Made by a program: the position numbers and the translations under genes
In this document: piece after piece, positions 23,583-32,622 of the stretch
Numbering within the stretch: the first letter of the stretch is position 1
Layout of the letters: each line of letters opens with the position of its first letter
The notes under the pieces: model-generated
Told to the model about the DNA's origin: nothing
Database searches by the model: none
What the model saw: the letters and a program-made list of their open reading frames with translations, nothing else
NCBI GenBank assembly: GCA_963514095.1
Contig: OY741285.1
Location: 19,859,287 to 19,923,286, forward strand
Length of the DNA: 64,000 bases
Reading direction: 5' to 3'
From: Eutrigla gurnardus
Taxonomy: Eukaryota; Chordata; Actinopteri; Perciformes; Triglidae

Positions 23583-25342
23583 ATATATATGTATATGTAT
23601 ATGTATATATATGTGTATATGTATATGTATATATATATATGTGTATATATATATATGTATGACTGATTGTTTTGTGAATAAAGAATAAAACTGCATTTTC
23701 AAATCTTACCAAAAAAAAAAAGTTTCCTAATAATGCTGTGATTTCCTCAAATTATAAATGTTTAATCTCTTTATAGATCGTGAACATAAGTGAACACCCA
23801 CGTGAAACGTGTCTGGTTTGAATATTGGTACATATTGGATTAAAACAAGATGACACAATTAGTGCATTTCTTTGCCCAGTAGACACCATTTCAGAGCTAA
23901 CCCGAGGACCTCAAGTAATGCCATTATGACTGGTCTACTCATTTATTGTAGAACAAACTTTCTCTACTTTTAGCTGTAATATGTTTTTGTTGGCATGTTG
24001 TAGTGTAGTTTTTCTCCTTTGTCTAAAAGTCCAGTCTGTCTTAACTGTATTTTTTTTTTCTCATATTGTTCTTCTGTACATTAATTTACGGTGCTTTTAC
24101 ATCTCTCCTCGAAGGATTACCTTCCCACGCAGCAGGACATCCTGCTGGCTCGTAAACCCACCAAGGGCATCCACGAGTATGACTTTGAGATCAAGAATGT
24201 TCCCTTCAAGATGGTGGATGTGGGAGGACAGCGGTCGGAGCGGAGGCGCTGGTTCGAGTGCTTCGACTCGGTCACCTCCATCCTCTTCCTCGTCTCCTCC
24301 TCTGAATATGACCAGGTAGAAAATCTGCCAAATGCCGGCCATGGCATCTAATTTCCTCTGGCACACGAGCAAGCACAAACACACTTGTGATAGGCTGATA
24401 AATTTAGTCGGTGTGTTCTAGCAGATAATGTTTGGTGACTTTTTGATAAGTCCTCATTACTGTGTCTACAAATGCGCTCTGACTCTTTTGCCTCAAAATA
24501 ACGAGCAGGTTGCCCTCTATAATGCATTTAAAAACGCTAATGTTTTTTAAATTACAGATATGAATCTGTAAGAGGCTTATTGGGAATAAGTCTGAATCAT
24601 TATACTGTGGTTCATCTTGACAGTAGGAGAGCAAAGTGACCAAATTCACAATTGGATATCTTAGTTAAAGGGTTGGGGAAACACAAGAAACACACACAGG
24701 ATAACAGTTTTTTCATGTATATTTAAATGTCTCATTAACGATATGCACCGTGATCTAGATAATAGATTTCAAAGGACAGCCAATAACAATTCAACTTTTA
24801 CTCATAACGATACATCAGCAATGTACTTTCATTTTATAAACCTATAATATGTTAAAGTACAGAATGCCTGCAACTATATTTCTTGTTATTACAGCTTTAA
24901 ATACATCTAGTACAATAATGGTATTACTAGCAGCAGTAATTGAACACAGTCCCTCTGTTCTGTTTAACAGGTGTTGATGGAGGACAGACAGACCAACCGG
25001 CTGCGTGAGTCGCTCAACATCTTCGAGACCATCGTCAACAACCGCGTCTTTGTCAACGTTTCCATCATCCTCTTCCTAAACAAGACAGACCTGCTGGAGG
25101 AGAAGGTGAAGAGCGTTCCGCTCAAGGACTACTTTTCCGAGTACACTGGGCAGGAGCACAACCTGCCGGACGTCCAGGCGTTCATGGTGGAGTGCTTCCG
25201 GGCCAAGAGACGCGACGCCACCCAGAAGCCCCTGTATCACCACTTCACCACGGCTATCAACACAGAGAACATCAGGCTGGTGTTCCGGGACGTTAAGGAC
25301 ACCATCCTCCATGACAACCTCAAACAGCTCATGCTCCAATGA
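16393..25342 (+). CDS. gna13: G-protein alpha-13 subunit, 5 coding exons
   Basis: Heterotrimeric G12/13-class alpha subunit that activates RhoGEFs at the plasma membrane. Exons 16393-16675, 17471-17697, 21728-21778, 24115-24315 and 24971-25342 join in frame to 377 aa, the human length as I recall it. Visible motifs: MADFLPTRS start, two N-terminal Cys (CLPVC) as palmitoylation sites, P-loop GAGESGKST, switch II DVGGQRSERRRW, guanine-specificity NKTD, and C-terminus LKQLMLQ. The frame is open upstream to 16273, but the ATG at 16393 gives the family N-terminus. The split YDQ|VLMED at 24315/24971 is an intron I do not expect in mammalian GNA13, whose 3' coding part I recall as one exon. Head-to-head neighbour of rgs9. 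Confidence 0.97.
16676..17470. other. gna13: gna13 intron 1
   Basis: AT-rich with a T-run near 17205-17222. No other feature recognised. Confidence 0.4.
17783..18480. repeat. Unclassified dispersed repeat in gna13 intron 2
   Basis: AGGGGTGCTGAGCACC near 17812-17826 and related GGGGTGCTGGGACTCAATTT with GGTGCTAAAGCACC near 18414-18451 bracket a segment with a G-run (18251-18266). The repeated GGTGCT/AGCACC units suggest an old DNA element. No target duplication was found. Confidence 0.35.
18738..18765. repeat. Short perfect inverted repeat
   Basis: CTCTGTGTAAAG (18738-18749), loop GCGT, then CTTTACACAGAG (18754-18765). Twelve-base perfect arms in gna13 intron 2. Confidence 0.6.
19650..19790 (-). 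mobile_element. Probable LINE 3' tail fragment
   Basis: On the minus strand the segment reads like a LINE 3' UTR (GGAAACGTTTCGGTTTC ... TGACAAATAAAAAGTTG). No coding part is left. Weak evidence, judged from composition and tail layout. Confidence 0.3.
20641..20681. repeat. Perfect 19-base palindrome with 3-base loop
   Basis: GGTTACACTTCAAATGTCA (20641-20659), CAT, TGACATTTGAAGTGTAACC (20663-20681). The arms are exact reverse complements. It is a cruciform or fold-back structure in gna13 intron 2; the loop is too short for a typical microRNA precursor. Confidence 0.8.
20948..21058. repeat. (CA)n microsatellite, interrupted
   Basis: CA repeats with TACACG and ATACAC interruptions. The long Cys-Val and Thr-His frames here are artefacts of the repeat. 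Confidence 0.9.
21890..23487 (+). mobile_element. Tc1/mariner transposon, nearly complete but inactive
   Basis: Ends CAGTGGTGTGAAAAAGTATT and its inverse at 23487 form very long inverted repeats: the first 80 or so bases match exactly and similarity extends about 200 bases. Flanking TA is the expected duplication; the element sits in a TA/GT microsatellite in gna13 intron 3. Transposase frames 22257-22694 and 22704-23246 show a paired-type helix-turn-helix (YKAISKALRLKRTTVRAI), GRP linker SGRPTK, and the DDE triad in WTDET, QQDTDPKHTS and LNPIEMLWHDL. They are separated by an in-frame TGA at 22692. The C-terminus is shifted after about 23160, giving a false GCCCC end. Confidence 0.92.
22257..23246 (+). 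pseudogene. Tc1 transposase pseudogene (one nonsense codon, one frameshift)
   Basis: The frame is continuous across the TGA at 22692-22694, which sits where Tc1 relatives have Trp (HFWENTLWTDE context). The three catalytic acidic positions are intact. A small indel near 23160 shifts the last 30 or so residues out of frame. Everything else looks young. Confidence 0.85.
23489..23662. repeat. (TA)n/(GTAT)n microsatellite
   Basis: Continuation of the AT-rich simple repeat that the Tc1 element entered; the matching left part is at about 21820-21889. Confidence 0.9.
24316..24970. other. gna13: gna13 intron 4 (candidate fish-specific intron)
   Basis: 655 bases, donor CAG|GTAGAA, acceptor TTTAACAG|GTG, phase 0. 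No repeat or transposon signature is visible inside. Confidence 0.6.
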
Positions 25343-27290
25343 CCCATGTCGACCTGTGAAAATAGAGGACCTGAACGGGGACAAACCACCGCCCTCGCTC
25401 CTGACAAAGACTTGGGAGAGACCAGCCTCAGAAGAATCCGATTGAGCGTTCTTCTCCAGCCGTTTTTATATTAGTTTTTACCCTCCTCTTTGAAGAGTTG
25501 GCCTTCTTATTAGTTCAGGGTTTGGTAGGGGAACGAGCCCGTAGGGCAGCCCGTCTGTGGTCATAAGAGCAGGCAGTTTGGATGTTGGATAGCAACTGAT
25601 CTTGGCCGCTTCATCTTGAGACACACTCCTCTGGCCTGAGCGCTGCCTTACACCACAAGACTCGCTACTTTTTTCACCTCACAAGGTGCCAGCGCCAATG
25701 CCTGGCTGTGGTAACCAGCAAAACATTTTCTTTCTTTTTTTTTTTACAAACCGGTCACATGGTCTTTAAACCATATACACCACTTACTAAGAAATAAATA
25801 AATGTAACAACATAACATGCAAGCGAAAGAGTTAGATGGTCAAAACACCCAAGATCAGCGGTGCCCACGTCGATTTGCCATTCTTTGTCCAAGCACTGAA
25901 TTCATCTAGTCCAAAATCCACGCCATTATTTCAGTGTCACCCTGCAGTGCTGCTTTGTGAACGTGGTTTCTAAACCCATGTACTCTGTAGAAGAGTTTGC
26001 CATCTTGCTGATGATCTGGAGATTGCACAGTTGTCCTTGTTTCTTTTTTCTTTTCTTTTTTCTTTTCGCCCTGTTCCTCCTCCTTCCCATGCCAGTCATC
26101 ACATTTTGTTGAAAAAGTGCCTGACATGTATTTTTGCAAGAGCAGGGACTAGTCAGAATATTCAATATTTTATATGGGAAATGGCTCCAGCACTGGCACC
26201 TCATCTGTGGAAAAAATTAAGAAAAGGGCACACCTGCAAGACTGAACCTAATAATGCCTTTTCATATGTCTTATGTAGACCTAATCACTGTTTGAATCCT
26301 GCATTTGTGCCTGTGCCTCCTATAGAATTAAAGACAATTTTAAGCTGCCTTCAACAGATCATTTAGATGCCAGTTCCCATGCAAGTTTTTCTTCTTGGAC
26401 TACAATGGCACATTAGGTAGGTATGTCAGCAAGTGAACATGCAGTCCACTGTTTCCTCAGGGTTGAATCAAAAACCAGCGTCAATGCTGATGATGTTGTT
26501 GGTGAACTAACTGAATAATTTAATCTTCTTCGTCTGGGCGGAAGCCCGGTGTGTCTCAGCCAGGCCTCAGTACAGTTAGTTTGTCTTTGATACTGTATCC
26601 TCCAGGCTTGGACCACTGAACATTGACCCCCCCCTATGTTCATCTCTGATTAGATGCCTCATAAGGGACAGACCTCCCCCCTTTGCCTAAATGATGAATG
26701 TCTGTTAATAAATGTACAGAGATGTGCTCTAGATTGTCTGAATATACTGTAACCAATATTTTTAAGCTGTAACTTACTGAGTTGTGACTGCAGGTGTCTG
26801 AAAACCCCTTGAAAGTTTGTTTTACATGCCACTTTGTTCTATTTAGAGTAACCTTTTAAGAAAAAAGCTATTTTGAATTTCATGAAAAAAGGGCTAGACA
26901 AAAAAGCCACTTTTGAATACTTTTGTGAATGATTTCTGTAGGGGGCCAATCTGTGTTGGAGAACAACTTCCAGGCTCTGTTTCAATGCCAAATTCCCCCC
27001 CCCCCCCTTCTAGTTCTAGCTTTGTACATACTGTAATCTGTTGCCATGTAAATACTATTCAGGTTTATCTCCATGTATGTAAATGGTTTTAGAATGGAGT
27101 ACCCCCCCCCCCCCCACACACACACACACACAATTTCTGAATGTGTTTAAATCACTGCTTTTCCAATGAAGAGTCCCTTTTTTTATTTAGATGTATTTTT
27201 GTGTAATTTTTTGTTTCGTCACCTTCTTGAAATCCATTCCTGTGCCAAGTTTCATGCCACTCTAACCCCATCAATAAAATACATGTTTCT
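25343..27290 (+). other. gna13: gna13 3' untranslated region
   Basis: No coding frame after the stop. The sequence runs about 1.9 kb to AATAAA at 27273-27278. It contains C-runs near 26996 and 27103 followed by a short (CA)n. The end is inferred from the poly(A) signal. Confidence 0.6.
27273..27278 (+). terminator. gna13: Poly(A) signal of gna13
   Basis: Canonical AATAAA with an AT-rich flank, about 1.93 kb after the stop. Earlier AATAAA-like motifs exist (for example near 25793), so shorter transcripts are possible. Confidence 0.5.
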
Positions 27291-27509
27291 AATGAAGTAA
27301 GGCTCTTTTACTTTACGTAGTATAATATAGTAGGCTATTTAGCTTAATTGTGATTAACAATGGCCAAAAGGAGACTGGTATACATTTTTTTGTTAACTGC
27401 TATTTTTTTAAAAAAGCAATCAACATGCCAACATTTTAGATATGACAGTCAAATATATTGAGTAAAATGTTTTAAATTGTTATTTAATAATAAAAATATG
27501 TATAAGGTT

Positions 27510-28260
27510 CCCTTTTGAGTAGTGCGAGATGTGCCGAGGCTTCAAAGCGTGTGTCGAGTAATGAAGGGGGCGTTTCCGCGAAGCGCGTATCGAGGCTTGC
27601 TTCATTTAGGGGAGGAGCCAAAAATGATGACGTCCGAAGCCTCGCTGCCCGGCTGTACCACGTGATTGCTTCGGGAAGTGGTTCAGATTTTGCTGCGAGG
27701 TTTTACAGCTAAATAGACCCCTCAGGCTCCATTCAAAATGTGGGTTTTTGAAGGAGAGTTGCGATCAGTTGAAAGTTTGGATAGTTTGAAGAGTTTGGAT
27801 ACTAGAGTTTGGATACTAGAGTTTAGATAGCGTTTACATAGTTCGGAGATAGTTTGGAGAGTTAAGGGAGAGAGAGAGATTTAGGAGAATGATGATATTA
27901 CCATCACAGAATACATTCAAACAATGTATTATACACGTGATAATTTATGTACATAAATAATCACATTATGTACATAAATTATTTCGTCATGGGGCGGCCG
28001 GTGGCGCAGTGGTTGGGGCGGCCGGTGGCGCAGTGGTTGGGGAGGCCGCCCCATGTACCGAGGCTCAACGTCCTTGACGCGGCCAGCCCAGGATCAGTTT
28101 CCTGCAATGTCCTCTACCTCTCTCTCATGTTTATACACTTGGCCAGTAGGTGGTTTCGTGTGCACATGAAGCTTCGAGAAATTAACTTTCTCGAACCAAT
28201 TGGCTCAAGTGGTTCAATGCCTCATCAGGCTTCATCTCACCATCACTACCTTTGAGTGTT
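27510..28260. repeat. Degenerate DNA-transposon-like segment
   Basis: CGAGGCTT occurs near 27536 and 27591, and its inverse GAAGCCTCG near 27638; GAAGCTTCGAGAA and CATCAGGCTTCATC lie near 28168-28235. Such repeated and inverted short units suggest a split old element with the SINE head (27991-28130) inserted inside. No boundaries are certain. Confidence 0.3.
27991..28130 (+). mobile_element. tRNA-like SINE head with duplicated 24-base start
   Basis: GGGGCGGCCGGTGGCGCAGT followed by GGTT occurs twice in tandem (27991-28014 and 28015-28038). A GGCGCAGTGGTTGGG block resembles a polymerase III A box. The body continues GGCCGCCCCATGTACCGAGG and ends in (CT)n. The expected B box is not recognisable (AGGATCAGTTTCC instead), so the copy looks damaged. 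Confidence 0.5.
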
Positions 28261-28489
28261 TGAGACCATATCCCCTCTATAATCAGTTTCTTCAAATTAA
28301 ATAGAAATCTATTTCTTTGTATTTTATTGTACACACCAATTACTAATTTTAATCATGAATAGATTAAAAGTCAAGCGTGGTTCCTGCTGTATTTAACACA
28401 TATTTACCCCTGACAGAAATATCAATGTCAAAAAAGTGGTCATTTTGACGGACTACATTTAGAAACATGGTGGTTTCTTATGGATTCAC

Positions 28490-28560
28490 GCGAAACCGGA
28501 AGTAGGCGGAAGAGAAGCTCTCGATTTTATCAAGGCACCACACCCACTGAAGACATTAGC
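28490..28560 (+). promoter_or_regulatory. mtnap1: Candidate mtnap1 promoter with ETS motifs
   Basis: ACCGGAAGT at 28495-28503 and GCGGAAG at 28506-28512 are ETS/GABPA-type sites in a short CpG-bearing stretch about 440 bases before the start codon. GABPA (NRF-2) sites are common in nuclear genes for mitochondrial proteins. Motifs seen; promoter role inferred. Confidence 0.4.
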
Positions 28561-28937
28561 ATAACGGAATCTAATTAGCTCGCTGTATCAGATAGCCCCG
28601 TTATATCCCTCCTCTTACCGATATTGTTTTGAGTAAAGCCACTAAACTATATCCGAAGTTTAAAGATAATCTGGCGATATGTGTTATAGTTTATACTCAG
28701 GCTCCTGGCGCGCTACCTAAAGGAAAGGGGTCCTTTCCCGTAAAGGCAACAGTGACGACTCCCGAATGTGAAAATGCGTCCACGAAGCTGAACGTCTTTC
28801 AAAGTTAACACCACTGTGAATGAGTGCGATACTTTATGTCACTTTATATTATTTCTTGACTATGTTAAAATCCTCCTGTTAGAACTTTTTGGAACACACT
28901 TCCACCTGAAGTGGCTGTTCTTACAGGCACGTTCAAA

Positions 28938-31900
28938 ATGAGCTCTGGTAAGTAGTAGTATTTGAACTGACACTAATGCTGCATTCCAGAAAACTTCGAA
29001 CTCATACTTTTCCGACAACCTATGAAAGTACAATATAACGCGACGTGAAGTACGGAGTTCTTGCTCAAACTGCATATCAAGGGGCTAATCCATTTGACCT
29101 ATCCAAACTTAACGAGGAAGCACTTTTCTGACGTCACACCACAATGCAACCGTCAACTAAAGGGCAACGTCAAATAAATTAGCCTGTATTGAATTAAAAT
29201 TACACATACCACTATCAGCAAAACGTGTTCTACATGTAAATTCATGTTAAAACGTGTCCCCATGTTCTATGTAGCCAGTTATGGTAAACATCTCTGAAAG
29301 GTATCTTTATATGCTTATGCTTAAACAAAAAAAAGTGATTCGGAATAACATTAAAATGCCTTAAAAAAAAAGAAGTAAAATCGTGTGGAACTTGTCAGAG
29401 AGACATTAGTTTGCCAGTCAGCCATGTTTTGTTTACGTTTGGCCTTGTGGACCCGAACCGCTTCGAGGTCCGAAGTTGGCAATTTTAGTTGTAAAATATC
29501 CGTCCTCCGAGTTGCCATGAACGCAGCACCGTTGAGTGATTGAATCTGTAGTAGAATATGCTCTACTGTAAGTATATTTTCTTCAATCAAAAGTTCTGCC
29601 CATACAGTAAAGCAAAATACATCATGCAATAAATAATATACACTGCAAGAGCCCTTCTTATATTTGTGATATTTAGCAACATGTATATTTGTACATATTT
29701 AGAGCTGAAAACAGTGGTGGAAAGTAACAAAGTACATTTACTCAAGTACTTAATACTTACTTATGTGCAAGTAAGTATTAAGTGTGATTCATTAACTGAA
29801 ACCCATTTAGATAATTTTTAAGCAAATGAAACACATTGTATGGACAAAAACAATTGCATAATCAAGAAAAAGATTTTTCGATAATGTAAATAACTGTACA
29901 CATTGACCAGATCGAAACTTAGTTGGGTGTTGTTGGCATGCTGCACTCTTTTTAACCCACACACTGTCGCTGTTCTCCCCCACAGAGGTGTGCCCATCCT
30001 GTGGGAAGACCTACAAAAGGCTGAAGAGTCATCTGCCTCATTGCAAGGCAGCAGCCAGGTCCAAAACACCTCCAACCAAACGTGATGTCACAGCGAATCA
30101 GGCAAAATCATCTTCTCGGCCGGCTGCAGCCTTTTCTGAATCGGCAGCGAAGTCGACACAGGCGCTGACAGAAACGGCTAGTCCACGACCAAGCAATAGT
30201 ACAAAAATGTCTGTGATGTCATCATTAGGAACACAGACATCATCCCTGAGTTCTGTGTCAACTCCACCATCAACTAAGAAGAAGAAACAGAAGCTGTCTG
30301 AACAAATCAGGACAGCCAACATGCTCTCCCCCACCACCATTTCCCTGGAGTCCCCCCCATCACCACCACCTCTGCTTCCCACCTTCTCAAAGCCCAAAAA
30401 GCAGAGCCTCCGTGCTTTGATAGAAGCAGCAAAGTCCTCACAGGTTTCTAAGGGATCACTGGAGGAAACCGGATCTGCCTCAGAAGACCTGCCTTCAGGT
30501 TTAACTCCATTTGTGTCAGAACCTCTGAGCTCCACGGTAGAGCCGGAGACCAACACTAGCATGATAAAAGACGACGCCCTTCCTGCCTGTCTGCCCACAG
30601 ACACCAAACCCAGAGTTTCCTCGAAAATGAAGGTGTCAAAGACGAAGAAGGTTGCACAATCCCTCCCCACAGCCAAAGATACCTGCAGAGAAGACTTCTG
30701 GGTGGACGACAGGGAAGTTGAGGATTCACCTATGAATAAGATGTTCTTCAATTCAGGAAATGGTCACCAGGCCATGATTACCCTCCAGGATGTTAAAGCC
30801 ACATTAGGCCGAGCTAATGCCACCCGTCAATCCATCAGGCCAAGCATCCTGAGCCAGATTGAAACTACTGACTATTTAAGAAGCAAAATCAGTCCAGTTG
30901 GTCTCCCGATGGGGAATAACACAGACATTAGTTGTTGCTTGGTAACAACTAAAACTCTGTCAGACCAGCTGGTCTGCAACAGTTCGCAACATACAGAGGT
31001 ACATTCACTTAGGAGCAAAGGTTTGAAGTCCCAACAAGCATCCTTCACCTCCCTGCAGCAGCCTGTACTAACATCCCCTGCAGCTCCCCTCTTTTCTGAC
31101 CAGTTATTGTCTCCGGTGAGCAAAACCAAGTCCCCTCTACATAACATCAGCACGACTGAGGTGCTGAAGGTGACCGGACTCCTCACAATGTCGCCATCAA
31201 CATTTTCCAGCCCTCTGCGGGTGGTGAGGGCAGAATCGTTGAGAGCTGATGATGGGCTGAAGTCGCAGCTCGGGAAACAAAACAATGCTGATGATGTGGC
31301 TAAAGGTCAGTATGCAACAGTACAAAGGGGGTATCAGACTCTGGATTTTCATATGAGACTCATATTTGTGGATGTCGTAATATGGCATGAGTGTTGTCTT
31401 TTCCTGGTTTAAAAAGCTGGATTTGTTTCAGAAACGACCAATAAAAGCACCAATGGTCAACCATAGAATATCATCGCAAAATCAATATGAGAAAATAGTG
31501 TGTTATTTGTTATTCTCCATACCACCCAGTTCTAATGAGACCTTAACACTTGAAATGACTGAAAACGTCTGAAATGTGTCTTAATCGCCAAAAACTGGTC
31601 GGATTCATCATCTAGTTAACTTACTCTGTGATTTCTGATGACTAAATTACTTTTTTCAGGCAAATTTCTTGTTGGCTTGATTAGGATTAGGGTTTCTTTA
31701 GTTGAACATTAAAAAGGTTTTGGAAAAATGCTTGTCTGTCTTCCTCAAGGTGAGGCAAAAAGAAAAATACTAGCATAGAAAAGGCCAGCCTTAGGGAAGT
31801 CTCTGTGTCGGTGCATCAATTCTTCATGTCGGTGTCGTAATTCGTAGGCGCTCTGACACAGCGGAGTCTTGGACAGGTGAGACTGAGGGAGTTGCCAGAG

Positions 31901-32286
31901 TGGCTGACCTGCAGAACTCCTAGTCGCCCAAAAGACGTGTTGGTCATGATGCAGAGAGGTGAACAACACACACATCCCTCACACACATACATACTGTACA
32001 CTCATATATAAATGTCACTCAGAAAACACACCACTCGCTGTGTTCCCATTAGGCTGGCGGTGGTATTACAGGAGGTATATCGACGTGAAGAAAGGTGGCG
32101 TAGGCGGACTGGGCATGTTGTTAGCAGGATACTGCATGCTCGGCTACATTTGGAGTTACCCTCATATCAGTAAGTGTGTGGATTACTCTTGCTTGCTTTA
32201 TGTTACGGCTGTGTAGAGTTGGAGATAACTGAGCATGTCTCTGGGTGTTTTTCCCAGAGCCTGATCGCTGGAGGAAGTACCACTAA
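28938..32286 (+). CDS. mtnap1: Mitochondrial nucleoid-associated protein 1 (C17orf80) homologue with subunit-f-like tail
   Basis: Exons 28938-28947, 29986-31305, 32053-32169 and 32258-32286 join in frame to 491 aa. Residues 1-24 (MSSEVCPSCGKTYKRLKSHL, then PHCK) form a CxxC...HxxxC zinc-binding motif shared with human MTNAP1, an inner-membrane and mtDNA nucleoid protein. Residues 25 to about 440 are low-complexity Ser/Thr/Pro/Lys-rich with no recognised domain. The last 50 residues (GWRWYYRRYIDVKKGGVGG, a hydrophobic stretch, then PDRWRKYH) resemble ATP synthase subunit f (ATP5MF), including its single membrane helix and RKYH end. The first coding exon contributes only 10 bases and may be a 21-base microexon, as TTCTTACAG precedes it at 28918-28926. 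Human MTNAP1 is longer (about 609 aa, from memory). Confidence 0.85.
28948..29985. other. mtnap1: mtnap1 intron 1
   Basis: AT-rich, no recognised exon. Frames on both strands are short and unlike known proteins. Confidence 0.4.
31306..32052. other. mtnap1: mtnap1 intron 2
   Basis: Donor AAAG|GTCAGT, acceptor CCATTAG|GCTGG. The exon 2 frame reads on into it to a stop at about 31410, so intron retention would give a protein without the membrane tail. Nothing else recognised. Confidence 0.45.
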
Positions 32287-32404
32287 TGTCAAGATGTTCT
32301 GTCAAGCCTGACTCTATAAGGGAACCGGCAGCTGTGACAGAGGGAGTGTTCTGGACTAAAGGCACCTATTCTGTCGGTGTTGTTTATAATTAAACCAGAA
32401 GGTA

Positions 32405-32475
32405 AATGGACCTGCATTCATATAGCACGACTTTCTTTCCGACTACTCAAGGCGCTTTACACTACATTCAAACAT
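32405..32475. repeat. Short dispersed repeat (CATTCATATAGCACG...GGCGCTTTACA)
   Basis: GACCTGCATTCATATAGCAC followed by CTACTCAAGGCGCTTTACAC matches a short repeat I associate with fish genomes. No boundaries; assignment by eye. Confidence 0.35.
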
Positions 32476-32616
32476 GTCACCAGGATTTTCCCTCTCAGAC
32501 CATTCTGTTTTTTCTACCACTACAAATATGAAGCCACAGTCAGCAGCTGGTAACCTTATCTGAGCATAAAGACTGGAAATTGAGGGGGGAAATCTAGCCT
32601 TGCTCTGACAAATGGT

Positions 32617-32622
32617 AATAAA
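32617..32622 (+). terminator. mtnap1: Candidate poly(A) signal of mtnap1
   Basis: AATAAA 331 bases after the stop codon (32284-32286), the first canonical signal downstream. Confidence 0.45.

Noticed and set aside
30098..30751. 217-residue open frame opposite mtnap1 exon 2
   Set aside because: Antisense to a Ser/Thr-rich coding exon; composition mirrors it, with no recognisable domain.
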